From NCBI GenBank assembly GCA_024276275.1, contig JAJRXM010000038.1, forward strand, positions 1 to 42,435: a DNA stretch of 42,435 nt. The letters are read 5' to 3'. The translations under genes and the position numbers were made by a program. Under the pieces are notes generated by a model. That model was not told where the DNA came from. It saw only the letters and a list, made by a program, of their open reading frames with translations, and ran no database searches. This DNA comes from Candidatus Zixiibacteriota bacterium. GTDB lineage: Bacteria > Zixibacteria > MSB-5A5 > GN15 > FEB-12. Of the stretch, positions 1 to 9,047 are shown in pieces. How positions within the stretch are numbered: the stretch's first letter is position 1; each line of letters starts with the position of its first letter.

Positions 1-41
1 CCGAAATTGAAACGGTTATCGAAAAAAGTCTGGATAAATAA
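1..41 (+). CDS. C-terminal tail of an unidentified plus-strand gene (partial)
   Basis: Reading frame 3 is open from the window edge and ends EIETVIEKSLDK at a TAA (39-41). The composition (E, K, I, L) looks like a genuine helical protein tail. The other frames either stop at once or read as a basic, unlikely peptide. Only 12 residues are visible, so neither function nor reality can be settled. If real, it is convergent with the lipoprotein gene that ends at 124. Confidence 0.35.
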   Translation, partial: EIETVIEKSLDK

Positions 42-123
42 ACCGAGAGCTGCGTAAAAACAGAAAAAAATGTAATTTTGTAGAAAATTTCAAGAAGAAA
101 TAATTAAGAAATGTGTCTCATTT

Positions 124-2295
124 TTATTGACAAGTTCCGCTAGAAAGACGATCAGAATCAAGAGCAAAACTTGTAGAAAACAAGTTATTTATTTGTAATG
201 ATAACCCACTCATGTCTGCACTGTAAAGAATTTCACCTAAAGGTCCTAGATGATAATTCATGACAACAAAGGAATTATCTGGAGACCAAAGCAGGTTAAA
301 AAAGTCATTAACTGCATGAGGATTAGTAGTGCCGGTTAATTGTGTGATTCTTGTCTTATTACTTCCGTCAGGATCCATCCTCCAAACAGCAGGTGTACCA
401 TCTATAGTTGACAAGTACGCGATATAGCTTGTAGCTTGTTTCTGAATTACTGCTTGCAGAGTATCAATTGCTTTTACATTTAAATCACCTGTCACAGTTA
501 CATAAACTGTTACTGTATCTGTTTGTGGATTTAATGTAATAAGAGATGTAAACTGACCGGTCGCATCGGTAAAACCTGTTGCCGGGTCTGCACCACCACC
601 GATTGTGAAAAGGTCTACTTTGATACCTGCTTTATATTGAGTAACACCGGCAGTATCTACTATACCGGCTCGAACTCCCAATACATTGGCTCCATTGGCT
701 GTAATTACCGGATCCATATTTGTTTCAAGAACTATGCCCGGTTGTACTACAACTGTTTTGGCGGCAAGAGAACCAACCTCCTCACCAAAAGCACCGGCAT
801 CATATGAAAAACCGATGGGTGTAGGAATTACTGTAGCAGAATTATCGGCTACGGTTGCACCATAAACTCGACCGTCACCAAATGCTGAACCTGTAGGTGT
901 CCAATTAACTTCGCCGGTTGATGCTACTATGATGTTTGGAGTAAAACTCTTTAAATCTATAAATTTTGTATCTACTATTTGAGCTTTCCATTTCATTGGA
1001 GGAATCTGAGCAACGGTTATATCTAAATTCAAATCTCTATGAGCATTTGAATAATCGGTTAAACCGGACTGAAAAGCTCCAAGCATAAAGTTGGCAACTG
1101 CCTCAAAAGAATCTTTAAGACTTTGGATTTGGTTTAATCCTGACCTTGTTGTAACTGAACTACCCAAGCCTAACCCATTGAGCAACTGACCAACTAAATC
1201 CTGAAAGCTGATTGGCGGCGGATCGTTTTTAGCATACAACATTACCGTTGCTGAAGTTTTATTAGGAACTACGATCGTATCGGCGTCAAATGATAAAGTC
1301 ATAGAATCTATCTTCGCCGGCATCATGCCTACTACAAGACGGTTAACAACAAAATCTATTATTGTCAAAGATGCTGAAATAAATGACGCTAATGGGAAAT
1401 TACCGACAATACCTACAGCACCGGTTACTAAAGCATATGTCTGGGCTGTTGGACTAATGACAGTATTTCCAAACTCCTTTACAACTACATATAACTGCAT
1501 ACGGTAGGCAAGTTGAGCATCAGTTAGACCGGTTACAAAAACAGCTGAATTTATTTTAGGAGCTGAAAATAAAATTGCGGCTGAATCTGCTAATGCTGTA
1601 AATAGTTCGGTGTATTTTTGTGACTGTTCAACAACACCGCATGAGCCTAACAAAGCATCTAACAACTCTAATCCCTGAGGGTCATCGACAGATAAACGAG
1701 AAGTAAGACTAATGAGAGATAAAGAATCGGTACTATTGATTAATGAATCAAGAGCTATAAGCATTGACGACATCATCTGCTCTTCAACCCCGGGAGTAGT
1801 CGGCATGACTGCTGAAATAGTTTGAAGAGATGTTGCTATCGACTGCCAATCTGCGACAAGCTGGCTGGTAGTACCTGTTGCCGGAGATAGGGCGGTAACA
1901 GTAAATATATTTTCACCAAACGCTATTGTATCCCCACTAAGTGTATCTACGATAGCAACGGACAATTCTGATTGTAATGTATCAATCGTCATGGTTGCTG
2001 AATCTATAAAAACAGGGATTGTAAGTCGTATAGATGTTGTATCGGACACAAACAAAGGGGCTATTGAACCATTAACTTCTACAATTGCATTGCCTAATTC
2101 CAAACCGGTTGTATTTAGACCCTCAATTGTTACTACTGTTAATGGAGGGCCTGAAACTGGAAGGACAGTAATTGTTTGTCCATTGTTTCCACTTCCTGTA
2201 CCTGAGTCGGTTGGGTTGTTTTTGGAACAACTTAGTAAAGATAAACTAAGAAGTGCCAAACTAATAATTGCATAAACAGAGATGTTGCGAAACAT
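124..2295 (-). CDS. Large lipoprotein with TIG-like domain and C-terminal TolB-like propeller blade
   Basis: About 723 aa. The N-terminus is a lipoprotein signal peptide with lipobox LLSC, so mature residue 1 is a Cys followed by SKNN, predicting an envelope-anchored protein. Residues ~40-115 (TVLPVSGPPLTVVTIEG...) look like an IPT/TIG immunoglobulin-like domain. The middle is Ser/Thr/Leu-rich with no recognised fold. Near the C-terminus, WRMDPDGSNKTRIT followed by LLWSPDNSFVV resembles a TolB/WD40-like propeller blade. The start was moved 12 nt inside the longest frame because GGAG lies 6 nt before the ATG at 2295, and the more upstream ATG overlaps that ribosome-binding site. It is monocistronic, with its own promoter-like element and three terminators upstream. 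No specific function is recognised. Confidence 0.8.
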   Translation of the reverse strand: MFRNISVYAIISLALLSLSLLSCSKNNPTDSGTGSGNNGQTITVLPVSGPPLTVVTIEGLNTTGLELGNAIVEVNGSIAPLFVSDTTSIRLTIPVFIDSATMTIDTLQSELSVAIVDTLSGDTIAFGENIFTVTALSPATGTTSQLVADWQSIATSLQTISAVMPTTPGVEEQMMSSMLIALDSLINSTDSLSLISLTSRLSVDDPQGLELLDALLGSCGVVEQSQKYTELFTALADSAAILFSAPKINSAVFVTGLTDAQLAYRMQLYVVVKEFGNTVISPTAQTYALVTGAVGIVGNFPLASFISASLTIIDFVVNRLVVGMMPAKIDSMTLSFDADTIVVPNKTSATVMLYAKNDPPPISFQDLVGQLLNGLGLGSSVTTRSGLNQIQSLKDSFEAVANFMLGAFQSGLTDYSNAHRDLNLDITVAQIPPMKWKAQIVDTKFIDLKSFTPNIIVASTGEVNWTPTGSAFGDGRVYGATVADNSATVIPTPIGFSYDAGAFGEEVGSLAAKTVVVQPGIVLETNMDPVITANGANVLGVRAGIVDTAGVTQYKAGIKVDLFTIGGGADPATGFTDATGQFTSLITLNPQTDTVTVYVTVTGDLNVKAIDTLQAVIQKQATSYIAYLSTIDGTPAVWRMDPDGSNKTRITQLTGTTNPHAVNDFFNLLWSPDNSFVVMNYHLGPLGEILYSADMSGLSLQINNLFSTSFALDSDRLSSGTCQ

Positions 2296-2328
2296 ATAAA
2301 GCTCCATTTTGATAGTTTATTTTACGGA

Positions 2329-2343
2329 TATGTAATTTACATA
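2329..2343. promoter_or_regulatory. 15-bp palindrome, operator-like
   Basis: TATGTAATTTACATA is an odd-length palindrome placed directly downstream of the putative -10 box, where a repressor could block transcription. The regulator is unknown. AT-rich palindromes also occur by chance, so this rests on position as well as symmetry. Confidence 0.35.
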
Positions 2344-2346
2344 GGC

Positions 2347-2374
2347 AATATAAGTCTATTTTAAAAATCTGCAA
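2347..2374 (-). promoter_or_regulatory. Putative sigma-70 promoter of the TIG-domain lipoprotein
   Basis: On the minus strand TTGCAG (2374-2369), a 16-nt spacer and TATATT (2352-2347) form a -35/-10 pair. It lies about 50 nt upstream of the lipoprotein start and downstream of the terminators that close the icd transcript. Confidence 0.45.
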
Positions 2375-2399
2375 ATACTTTTTGCAAAAACTCATGCTA

Positions 2400-2429
2400 T
2401 AAAAAAACTATGGGATTTATCCCATAGTT
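2400..2429 (-). terminator. Rho-independent terminator (distal)
   Basis: A 10-bp stem, AACTATGGGA (2406-2415) with TCCCATAGTT (2420-2429), has loop TTTA. On the minus strand it is followed by a run of T. It backs up the icd terminator and insulates the lipoprotein promoter. Confidence 0.7.
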
Positions 2430-2443
2430 ATATAAATCTCAAT

Positions 2444-2472
2444 AAAAAAGATCATCTCAAAAGCGAGATCTT
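2444..2472 (-). terminator. Weaker terminator-like hairpin (middle of three)
   Basis: AAGATC (2449-2454) pairs with GATCTT (2467-2472). Minus-strand transcription then enters a T run at 2449-2444. The stem is short, so support is moderate. Confidence 0.35.
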
Positions 2473-2489
2473 CCCTTCAAGTATTCTAC

Positions 2490-2519
2490 AAAAAAAGTCA
2501 GGAGCACGGGGCTCCTGAC
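2490..2519 (-). terminator. Rho-independent terminator after icd
   Basis: GTCAGGAGC (2497-2505) pairs perfectly with GCTCCTGAC (2511-2519). The minus strand continues with seven T (2496-2490). It lies about 35 nt after the icd stop and is the main end of the mdh-icd transcript. Confidence 0.85.
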
Positions 2520-2553
2520 CTACTAAGCTAATTTTGCGGGGAGTAAAATAATC

Positions 2554-3801
2554 TTAACGCATATTTTTAATCAGTTGATCTGCAAAAGCAGTAGTACCAA
2601 GTTTCTTGGCACCTTTCATCTGACGATGTAAATCATACGTTACTGTTTTCTTATCAATTGTTTTCTGCATAGTTTTTCTTATCATCTCACCTGCTTTGAC
2701 CCATCCGAGATAATCAAGCATCATAGCTGCAGACAAGATAACGGAACTAGGATTGATAACATCTTTATCGGCATACTTAGGAGCAGTTCCGTGAGTAGCT
2801 TCAAACAGACCGATATAGTCACCCATGTTTGCCCCCGGTGCCATACCTAAACCACCAACTTGTGCAGCACAGGCATCGGAAAGATAATCACCGTTTAAGT
2901 TAGGAGTTGCTAAAACATCATATTCATCAGGACGGGTTAAGACCTGTTGGAAAATAGAATCAGCAATACGGTCATTGATAAGGATTTTATTCTTAGGCAT
3001 TTTGCCTTTATATTTACCCCAAAGCTCATCCTCGGTCACAATTTTGTTACGGAATTCTTTAACGGCAAGTTCGTATCCCCAGTCTTTGAAAGCACCTTCG
3101 GTAAATTTCATAATATTACCTTTGTGTACCAAAGTAACCGAACGACGTTTGTTGTCGATAGCAAACTGAATAGCTTTGCGAACCAGACGTTTTGTACCGG
3201 TAACAGAAATCGGTTTGACACCAAGACCGGAATCAGCACGAATGTTCGTTTTCATATTTTTATTTAACCAGTTGATAACTTTTTTACAATCTTTTGTACC
3301 CTTTTTCCATTCAATGCCTGAATAGACATCTTCAGTATTTTCACGGAAAATAACAACATCAAGTTTTTCAGGATGCACAACAGGCGAACCAACACCTTTA
3401 TAATAATTAACAGGTCGAACACAGGCGTATAAAGTCATAATTTGACGAAGCGATACATTCAAAGATCTAAAACCGCCGCCGATAGGAGTAGTCAAAGGTC
3501 CTTTTAATGCGACATAATAATGTTTGATAGCATCAACTGTTTCATTCGGAAGCCATTCTTTGTATACATCAAATGCTTTTTCACCGGCATATACTTCCAT
3601 CCAGGAAATTTTCTTTTTTCCTTTGAAAGATTTTTCAACTGCAGCATCAACAACCCGAATAGTTGCTTTCATAATATCACGACCAATACCGTCACCTTCA
3701 ATAAACGGAATGATAGGTTTGGCAGGTACAACAAGTTTTTTATTCTTAACAGTTATTCTTTTACCTTTTTCAGGTATTTCAATATTTTTGTACTTAGGCA
3801 T
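2554..3801 (-). CDS. icd: NADP-dependent isocitrate dehydrogenase
   Basis: About 415 aa; aligns throughout with E. coli Icd. It oxidatively decarboxylates isocitrate to 2-oxoglutarate (reversibly in reductive cycles). The phosphate/isocitrate loop [13 protein letters not shown] contains the serine equivalent to the regulated Ser113. [17 protein letters not shown] and TVTYDLHRQ carry the Lys-Tyr, Tyr and Arg that define NADP rather than NAD preference. The start is placed at the second ATG (MPKYKN): AAGGA lies 9 nt before it but only 3 nt before the first ATG at 3807. It sits a few bases after mdh, with the ribosome-binding site overlapping the mdh stop, so the two are translationally close. 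It is the last gene of the TCA block. Confidence 0.95.
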   Translation of the reverse strand: MPKYKNIEIPEKGKRITVKNKKLVVPAKPIIPFIEGDGIGRDIMKATIRVVDAAVEKSFKGKKKISWMEVYAGEKAFDVYKEWLPNETVDAIKHYYVALKGPLTTPIGGGFRSLNVSLRQIMTLYACVRPVNYYKGVGSPVVHPEKLDVVIFRENTEDVYSGIEWKKGTKDCKKVINWLNKNMKTNIRADSGLGVKPISVTGTKRLVRKAIQFAIDNKRRSVTLVHKGNIMKFTEGAFKDWGYELAVKEFRNKIVTEDELWGKYKGKMPKNKILINDRIADSIFQQVLTRPDEYDVLATPNLNGDYLSDACAAQVGGLGMAPGANMGDYIGLFEATHGTAPKYADKDVINPSSVILSAAMMLDYLGWVKAGEMIRKTMQKTIDKKTVTYDLHRQMKGAKKLGTTAFADQLIKNMR

Positions 3802-3813
3802 ATTCATTTATCC

Positions 3814-4740
3814 TTAATAGCCGACTACTTTAAGCAGTTTTTTATATGTTGATGCGGACCCTTGTAGTGCTTTCAGTTCGCTTTTCGTTAGTTTTAATTC
3901 TAAGATAGATTCAACACCGTTCGCACCTAAAATTACAGGAGCTCCGATATAAATATCTTTGATGCCGTATTGACCGGTTAAATAACAAGATGCCGACAGC
4001 ACTCTTTTTTCATCGTTGAATACTGCTCTACACATATCCACCGATGCTGCCGCAGGAGCATAAAACGCTGAACCTGTTTTAAGCAATTTAACAATTTCAC
4101 CGCCGCCGCCTTTAGTTCTTTCAGAAATTGCTTTAACACGATCTTTAGGCATAAGCTCTGTGATAGGAATACCGGCAACAGTAGTATAACGAGGAAGTGG
4201 AACCATCGTATCACCATGACCGCCGAGAACCATCGCATTTGTATCAGACATTGCTACACCTAATTCCATAGCGATAAAAGCACGCATACGAATTGAATCT
4301 AAAACACCTGCTTGACCGAATACACGATTTTTCGGAAAACCGGTAACTTTTTGCATGTGATATGTCATTAAATCAAGAGGATTTGAAACAACAATTACAA
4401 ATGCTTTTGGTGCAAACTTTTTGATATTTTTTGCTGCGATTCCGACAATCTCGGCATTTTTAGCAATCAAATCTTCACGGGACATTCCCGGTTTACGAGG
4501 AAATCCGGCTGTCATAATTACAATGTCAGCACCTTTGATATCTTTATAATTTGTTGTTCCGGTAACCATTGCGTTGAACCCGCGAACAGGTCCTGCCTCT
4601 GTTAAGTCTAGTGCTTTCCCCTGCGGGATACCGTCGACAATATCAAGCAATACGATATCAGCCATATTAGCTTCGGCTAGATACATTGCACAAGAGGCAC
4701 CAACATTTCCGGCACCGATTACTGCGATTTTCTTATTCAT
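3814..4740 (-). CDS. mdh: Malate dehydrogenase (LDH-like, NAD-dependent)
   Basis: 308 aa. Interconverts malate and oxaloacetate. The Rossmann motif GAGNVG is at residues ~9-14, with an acidic residue in LLDIVDG favouring NAD. The mobile loop AGFPRKPGMSR has Arg at the position that separates malate from lactate dehydrogenases. NPLD, DSIRMRAF and the catalytic His of GGHGDTMVP are all present. The length matches the tetrameric LDH-like MDH group. It lies between the LarA-family gene and icd on the same strand, indicating one transcript. Confidence 0.96.
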   Translation of the reverse strand: MNKKIAVIGAGNVGASCAMYLAEANMADIVLLDIVDGIPQGKALDLTEAGPVRGFNAMVTGTTNYKDIKGADIVIMTAGFPRKPGMSREDLIAKNAEIVGIAAKNIKKFAPKAFVIVVSNPLDLMTYHMQKVTGFPKNRVFGQAGVLDSIRMRAFIAMELGVAMSDTNAMVLGGHGDTMVPLPRYTTVAGIPITELMPKDRVKAISERTKGGGGEIVKLLKTGSAFYAPAAASVDMCRAVFNDEKRVLSASCYLTGQYGIKDIYIGAPVILGANGVESILELKLTKSELKALQGSASTYKKLLKVVGY

Positions 4741-4781
4741 CTTTTTATTTCCTTCTTAGGACTGTTGTTTATTAATTTTTA

Positions 4782-6011
4782 TTATTTTATTTGTAAAACT
4801 AAATGAGCAGCATCATACACTACTCCTATTTGTAAATCTTTCTTATTATTTGTTAATGCTGTAATATATTCCGAGATATTTTCTATCGGTTTATAAAATA
4901 GATTAGAAACAATCTCATCAGGCAATGAAGACTTCACAAATACATTAATTCGTTTAGAAATATCATTTACCCGTTTTAATTTATGCGAGCCGAATGTAAC
5001 TTTCCCGTCTTTTGGGCAGTTATTTTCTGAATCCCAATTCTGAGCAAGATCAAAAAAGAAATCCGAACCAATACCGTCAGGGCATCCGGAACATATAATC
5101 AGAGAACCTTTGTCTTTCACAAGAGACTGACAATTTTCTAATGCTTTTTGTGCCTGATAAATAGACCTGTCTAGAGGAGGCAAAATTTCCAGCAAAAGTA
5201 AATCGTATTCTGACGTACATTTTGAGGAGTACATTTCTTTTGCAGCAGATACGGCATTTTCAAATGAATGCGTAAGAGTTCCAAATGAAACATAACTAAT
5301 TTGTTTATTAGAATCAGAAACAATTTGCAAACTATAAATATGAGTTTGGTCAACCAATTCAACAATTGATTCTAAATGTTCCGCAACAGGATTGCCTTTG
5401 AGTTTCATCGGAGAGCAATCTAGAGAATTTGCCAGGTTATGATTTCTTTCGATAGTTTTAAAATCGGCAAGACCAGGGACCAGAGATTTTCTACCTCCGG
5501 TAAATCCGGCAAAATAATGCGGTTCTACAGAGTTTATAATTAAAACTTTATTATAATCAAACAATTTACTATTAACATACACCTCTTCCCCAAATGAATC
5601 TCTACCGATAGATTTCAATTCATCAGAGTTATGACAATCATGGTAATAGATTTTTTCCTTTATCTCATCATAAAGAAGACCGAAGATTGTTTTATATTCT
5701 TCTTGTGTTGGTTTTTTATGTGTACCGCAAGCAACTAAAAAAGTTGAGGATTGAAATTGTTGAGGAGCCAGTTTTTTAAACCATTCTAGAACAAGAGCAG
5801 TTGGAGTATTACGATGTGCATCATTTACGACAATTAAAAGATTATTTGAATTAATATATGACAAAACATCAGAATTTAGACACGATTTTTTGAATGTCTC
5901 ATAATTCACAGCAAGAGATGTTGACAAAGGTTTAAATATGTCAACTTTGACAGAATCAGGAAAATCTATTTTCAGCGTAGCATCCATGTATGCCAATTCG
6001 ACTTCCAACAA
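4782..6011 (-). CDS. LarA-family nickel-pincer racemase (hydroxyacid racemase/epimerase)
   Basis: 409 aa. Related to lactate racemase LarA, which uses a nickel pincer nucleotide. The cofactor ligands seem conserved: His98 in CGTHKKPT, His165 and Lys175 in EPHYFAGFTGGRKS, and His191 in ERNHNLA (equivalent to H108, H174, K184 and H200 of the Lactiplantibacillus enzyme). Asp64/Arg67 and a downstream YQAQK are also kept. The start is TTG: AAGGA lies 8 nt upstream, and VELAY aligns with the IDLPY near the start of LarA. No larB, larC or larE is in the window, so cofactor synthesis must be encoded elsewhere. The superfamily includes malate racemases, and the position directly upstream of mdh suggests malate as a candidate substrate (inference). 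A terminator sits immediately upstream. Confidence 0.85.
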   Translation of the reverse strand: MLEVELAYMDATLKIDFPDSVKVDIFKPLSTSLAVNYETFKKSCLNSDVLSYINSNNLLIVVNDAHRNTPTALVLEWFKKLAPQQFQSSTFLVACGTHKKPTQEEYKTIFGLLYDEIKEKIYYHDCHNSDELKSIGRDSFGEEVYVNSKLFDYNKVLIINSVEPHYFAGFTGGRKSLVPGLADFKTIERNHNLANSLDCSPMKLKGNPVAEHLESIVELVDQTHIYSLQIVSDSNKQISYVSFGTLTHSFENAVSAAKEMYSSKCTSEYDLLLLEILPPLDRSIYQAQKALENCQSLVKDKGSLIICSGCPDGIGSDFFFDLAQNWDSENNCPKDGKVTFGSHKLKRVNDISKRINVFVKSSLPDEIVSNLFYKPIENISEYITALTNNKKDLQIGVVYDAAHLVLQIK

Positions 6012-6025
6012 CGAATAAATCCTTC

Positions 6026-6059
6026 AAAAAAAACCGTAGCATTTAATCTGCTACGGTTT
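6026..6059 (-). terminator. Terminator/attenuator between ndk and the larA-like gene
   Basis: AAACCGTAGC (6031-6040) pairs perfectly with GCTACGGTTT (6050-6059) across a 9-nt loop. The minus strand then has eight T. The T run almost abuts the AAGGA ribosome-binding site of the larA-like gene, leaving no room for a promoter in between. Downstream genes would therefore depend on readthrough or on a promoter inside ndk. Confidence 0.8.
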
Positions 6060-6066
6060 CATATAA

Positions 6067-6465
6067 TTAGTTAAAAAAGGATTCTATTTCTATCTTGGCG
6101 TTGTCATCTGAATCAGATGCGTGTACCGAATTCTTTTCAATATCTACAGCTATTTCATAGCGAATAGTACCACAATCAGCATTTGCCGGATTGGTAGCAC
6201 CGATACATGTTCTTAAATCAAGAACAGCGTTTTCTTTTTCTAAAACCATCGGAACAACAGGACCGGAGGTCATAAATTTAACCAAATCATCTAAGAACGG
6301 TTTTCCTTCGTGAACAGCATAAAATTTGCGGGCTTGTTCTTCTGTCAACCTGACCATTCTCATTTCAACAATTTTATAGCGTGCTTTTTCTAACCGACTA
6401 ATAACATGCCCTATCAAATTTCTTTCAGTAGCATCCGGCTTTACTATTAATAAAGTACGACTCAT
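6067..6465 (-). CDS. ndk: Nucleoside diphosphate kinase
   Basis: 132 aa, slightly under the usual 135-150. Transfers the gamma-phosphate between NTPs and NDPs through a phosphohistidine. Conserved N-terminus TLLIVKPDA, the RNLIG motif, and FMTSGPVVPMVLE; GATNPA and the catalytic His115 lie in KNSVHASDSD. The segment before the catalytic His is less canonical than usual (CGTIRYEIAVDIE). AAAAGGAG is placed ideally before the ATG. Its place after sucCD/kor fits NTP re-balancing for succinyl-CoA synthetase. Confidence 0.95.
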   Translation of the reverse strand: MSRTLLIVKPDATERNLIGHVISRLEKARYKIVEMRMVRLTEEQARKFYAVHEGKPFLDDLVKFMTSGPVVPMVLEKENAVLDLRTCIGATNPANADCGTIRYEIAVDIEKNSVHASDSDDNAKIEIESFFN

Positions 6466-6476
6466 GTTACTCCTTT

Positions 6477-7052
6477 TTACTTCTTTTTAATTTTCATCGC
6501 TTCATCAAAGCCGATTTCAATTGCTTTTTTATTTCTATCTTCTGTACCTTTTGGAGCTCTTGCTAAAACTGCTGTTGTGAGAGCTTCTTTTGTAAAGAGA
6601 CCTGTTAATGCACAAATAGCACCTAACGCCATTACATTGGCAACCACGATAGAACCAATTTCATTTCGAGCTAATCGAGTAAATTCAATTCCGTAATATT
6701 CATCTGTCGGAAAATCAGTTACCAGGGATGTATCAATTATCAACACGCCATGGTCTTTTAAGTCTCCGAAGTATTTATCAAGTGATTCTTGTGTCATCGC
6801 TAAGAGCAAGTCAAGTTTCATCGCTTTCGGATAATAAATCTCGGAATCAGATATGACAACATCGGCTTTCGATGCACCGCCTCTTGCTTCAGGACCGTAT
6901 GACTGAGATTGCACAACACTTTTGTTTCCGGATTGTCCGACTGCTTCACACAGAACTACTGAGCCAAAAATCATACCCTGTCCTCCGGAACCTGAAAGAC
7001 GAATCTCAAATCGGTCGTGAGGAATCTCTATTTTATCAAGTAATTTAGCCAT
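6477..7052 (-). CDS. korC: 2-oxoglutarate:ferredoxin oxidoreductase, gamma subunit
   Basis: 191 aa. Gamma-type subunit of the 2-oxoacid:ferredoxin oxidoreductase family, joining the alpha and beta subunits encoded just upstream. It has the family opening LSGSGGQGMIFGSVVL and the conserved SYGPEARGGASKADVVIS. It starts 10 nt after korB with AAAGG upstream. Assignment to 2-oxoglutarate rather than another oxoacid rests on the neighbouring sucCD, mdh and icd genes. Confidence 0.9.
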   Translation of the reverse strand: MAKLLDKIEIPHDRFEIRLSGSGGQGMIFGSVVLCEAVGQSGNKSVVQSQSYGPEARGGASKADVVISDSEIYYPKAMKLDLLLAMTQESLDKYFGDLKDHGVLIIDTSLVTDFPTDEYYGIEFTRLARNEIGSIVVANVMALGAICALTGLFTKEALTTAVLARAPKGTEDRNKKAIEIGFDEAMKIKKK

Positions 7053-7062
7053 AATAGACAGT

Positions 7063-7902
7063 TCAACCTTTCTGTTTATCTATGATTTTTTTGTATTCGT
7101 CACAGAATTCAGTCTTCACATTATCTTCATGCATCTTTCCGATAACAAACTTATTTTCAAGTTCTTCCTGTTCCATATTCTTTGCTTTTGCTTTTGTAAC
7201 AGACAAATCTTTAAACATGTCAAGCATTGCAGGAGCATCACCTTTTTTGTTTAAACGACCATAGTATGTATGGCAATTTGAAATAACTTCCACAAGAGAA
7301 AATCCCTTATGCTCTAATGCGGCAGTAATAATTTTTTCTAGTTGTGGATAATGATACACAGTTCCTCTGGCAACATACGAAGCACCGGCTGATTTAGCTA
7401 AATCACACGGGTCAAAATGTTTTTCAACATTTCCAAATGGTGTCGTTGTAGAAATAGCATCCGATGGTGTCGTTGGAGAACCTTGTCCTCCGGTCATACC
7501 GTAAGTATGGTTGTTAATTAATATACAGGTGATATCGATATTTCTTCGACAGGCATGAATAAAATGGTTACCGCCGATGGCTAATGCATCACCATCTCCG
7601 GTAATCACTACGACTTTCATTTTTGGTTGTGCAAATTTCACTCCGGTAGCAAAAGCCAACGCTCGGCCATGCATTGTATGCAGCGAATTAAAATCAAGAT
7701 ATACCGGCATACGACTGGTACAACCGATTCCTGAAACCATTGCAATATCATTTCTATCATACTCAAGTTTATCAACAGCTCGAATAAAAGCACCCATTAC
7801 AATTCCGTTACCGCATCCCGGACACCAAACAGAAGGGAATTTTTTTTGAGGTATCAGATAGTCAAGCATTACATCTGATTTTTGTTTTTCAGCAGTAGCC
7901 AT
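7063..7902 (-). CDS. korB: 2-oxoglutarate:ferredoxin oxidoreductase, beta (TPP-binding) subunit
   Basis: 279 aa. Binds thiamine pyrophosphate and carries out the decarboxylation of 2-oxoglutarate that gives succinyl-CoA and reduced ferredoxin (or the reverse). WCPGCGNGIV lies near the N-terminus. The TPP/Mg motif is GDGDALAIGGNHF followed ~20 residues later by ILINNHTYGMTGGQ. It starts at the base where korA ends, so translation is coupled. Confidence 0.93.
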   Translation of the reverse strand: MATAEKQKSDVMLDYLIPQKKFPSVWCPGCGNGIVMGAFIRAVDKLEYDRNDIAMVSGIGCTSRMPVYLDFNSLHTMHGRALAFATGVKFAQPKMKVVVITGDGDALAIGGNHFIHACRRNIDITCILINNHTYGMTGGQGSPTTPSDAISTTTPFGNVEKHFDPCDLAKSAGASYVARGTVYHYPQLEKIITAALEHKGFSLVEVISNCHTYYGRLNKKGDAPAMLDMFKDLSVTKAKAKNMEQEELENKFVIGKMHEDNVKTEFCDEYKKIIDKQKG

Positions 7903-9038
7903 TACAGCACCTCCTCAAGTTTTTCCAAGAGTTCCATAGGAGTAATAATCTCACCGTCATATCGTTGAACAGTTTCAAGTTTTTTACTCGGATCAAGGAC
8001 TTTTTTAACTTCATGACATATCTGACCCATATTCATTTCGGCAACAACAACAGTTTTACAGTTTGCTGTAGCTTTCTTAATCATATCATAATCAAACGGC
8101 CAAATTGTATACAGTTGAATAGAACCTACTTTAGCACCTGCTTTACGAGCAATTTGCATCGCCTGTAATGCTGCCCTAGAGACAGTTCCATATGAGATAA
8201 AGACAACATCGGCATCTTCTACTAATTCTACCCGACTTTTAAATATCTCGTCTTTATAATTTTCTATTTTGTAAAACAGTTTATCAAGTTTTTGAATAGA
8301 TTCATCAGTACGATTTGTTGAGAACCCGCGGGTATCATGAGTCAGACCTGTTACATTATATCTATACCCGTCACCGTAAGATGCCATCGGAGAGACTAAA
8401 TTCTCAGTCATCTCAAATGCTTCAAACTCTTCATGAGAGGCTGTCGGTTTTACTCTGTTAAAAACTTCATGATCACCTTTTTCAGGAACTTCAATAATCT
8501 CACGCATATGTCCCATTACTTCATCAAGTAAAACAGTAACGGGAGTACGAAATCTTTCAGCCAGATTAAAGGCACGAATAGTTTCTGTAAGACATTCACC
8601 GACAGTCGATGGTGCAATTGCGATAGCATTATAATCACCATGCGTACCCCAACGAGCCTGCATAGTGTCCGCCTGCCCTACTTTTGTAGGTAAACCTGTA
8701 GAAGGTCCGCCGCGTTGTACATTGATGATTACAATCGGAGTTTCTGTCATATATGCATAACCTATTGATTCCTGCATAAGTGAATAACCCGGACCTGATG
8801 TACCCGTCAGAGCTTTTCGACCTGTTACAGATGCACCGATTATTGCCGCGATAGAAGCAATTTCATCTTCCATTTGAATAAACCTACCACCCATTTTCGG
8901 TAGGAGACGGGCACAACCCTCGGCAATTTCAGTAGAGGGTGTAATCGGGTAACCTGCGTAAAAAGTCATACCGGAATAAATGGCACCTTCTACACAAGCT
9001 CCGTTTCCCTGTAGTAATTTCTTTTTCTTGTTAGCCAT
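7902..9038 (-). CDS. korA: 2-oxoglutarate:ferredoxin oxidoreductase, alpha subunit
   Basis: 378 aa. Pyrimidine-binding alpha subunit with the diagnostic YPITPSTEIAEG motif (residues ~29-40), GTSGPGYSLMQE, and the NVQRGGPSTGLPTK signature. The C-terminal domain II (VVFISYGTVSRAA...) is present, so it is full length without fusion to the gamma subunit. It lies 9 nt after korD and overlaps korB by one base. Confidence 0.94.
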   Translation of the reverse strand: MANKKKKLLQGNGACVEGAIYSGMTFYAGYPITPSTEIAEGCARLLPKMGGRFIQMEDEIASIAAIIGASVTGRKALTGTSGPGYSLMQESIGYAYMTETPIVIINVQRGGPSTGLPTKVGQADTMQARWGTHGDYNAIAIAPSTVGECLTETIRAFNLAERFRTPVTVLLDEVMGHMREIIEVPEKGDHEVFNRVKPTASHEEFEAFEMTENLVSPMASYGDGYRYNVTGLTHDTRGFSTNRTDESIQKLDKLFYKIENYKDEIFKSRVELVEDADVVFISYGTVSRAALQAMQIARKAGAKVGSIQLYTIWPFDYDMIKKATANCKTVVVAEMNMGQICHEVKKVLDPSKKLETVQRYDGEIITPMELLEKLEEVL

Positions 9039-9047
9039 AATTTCTAC

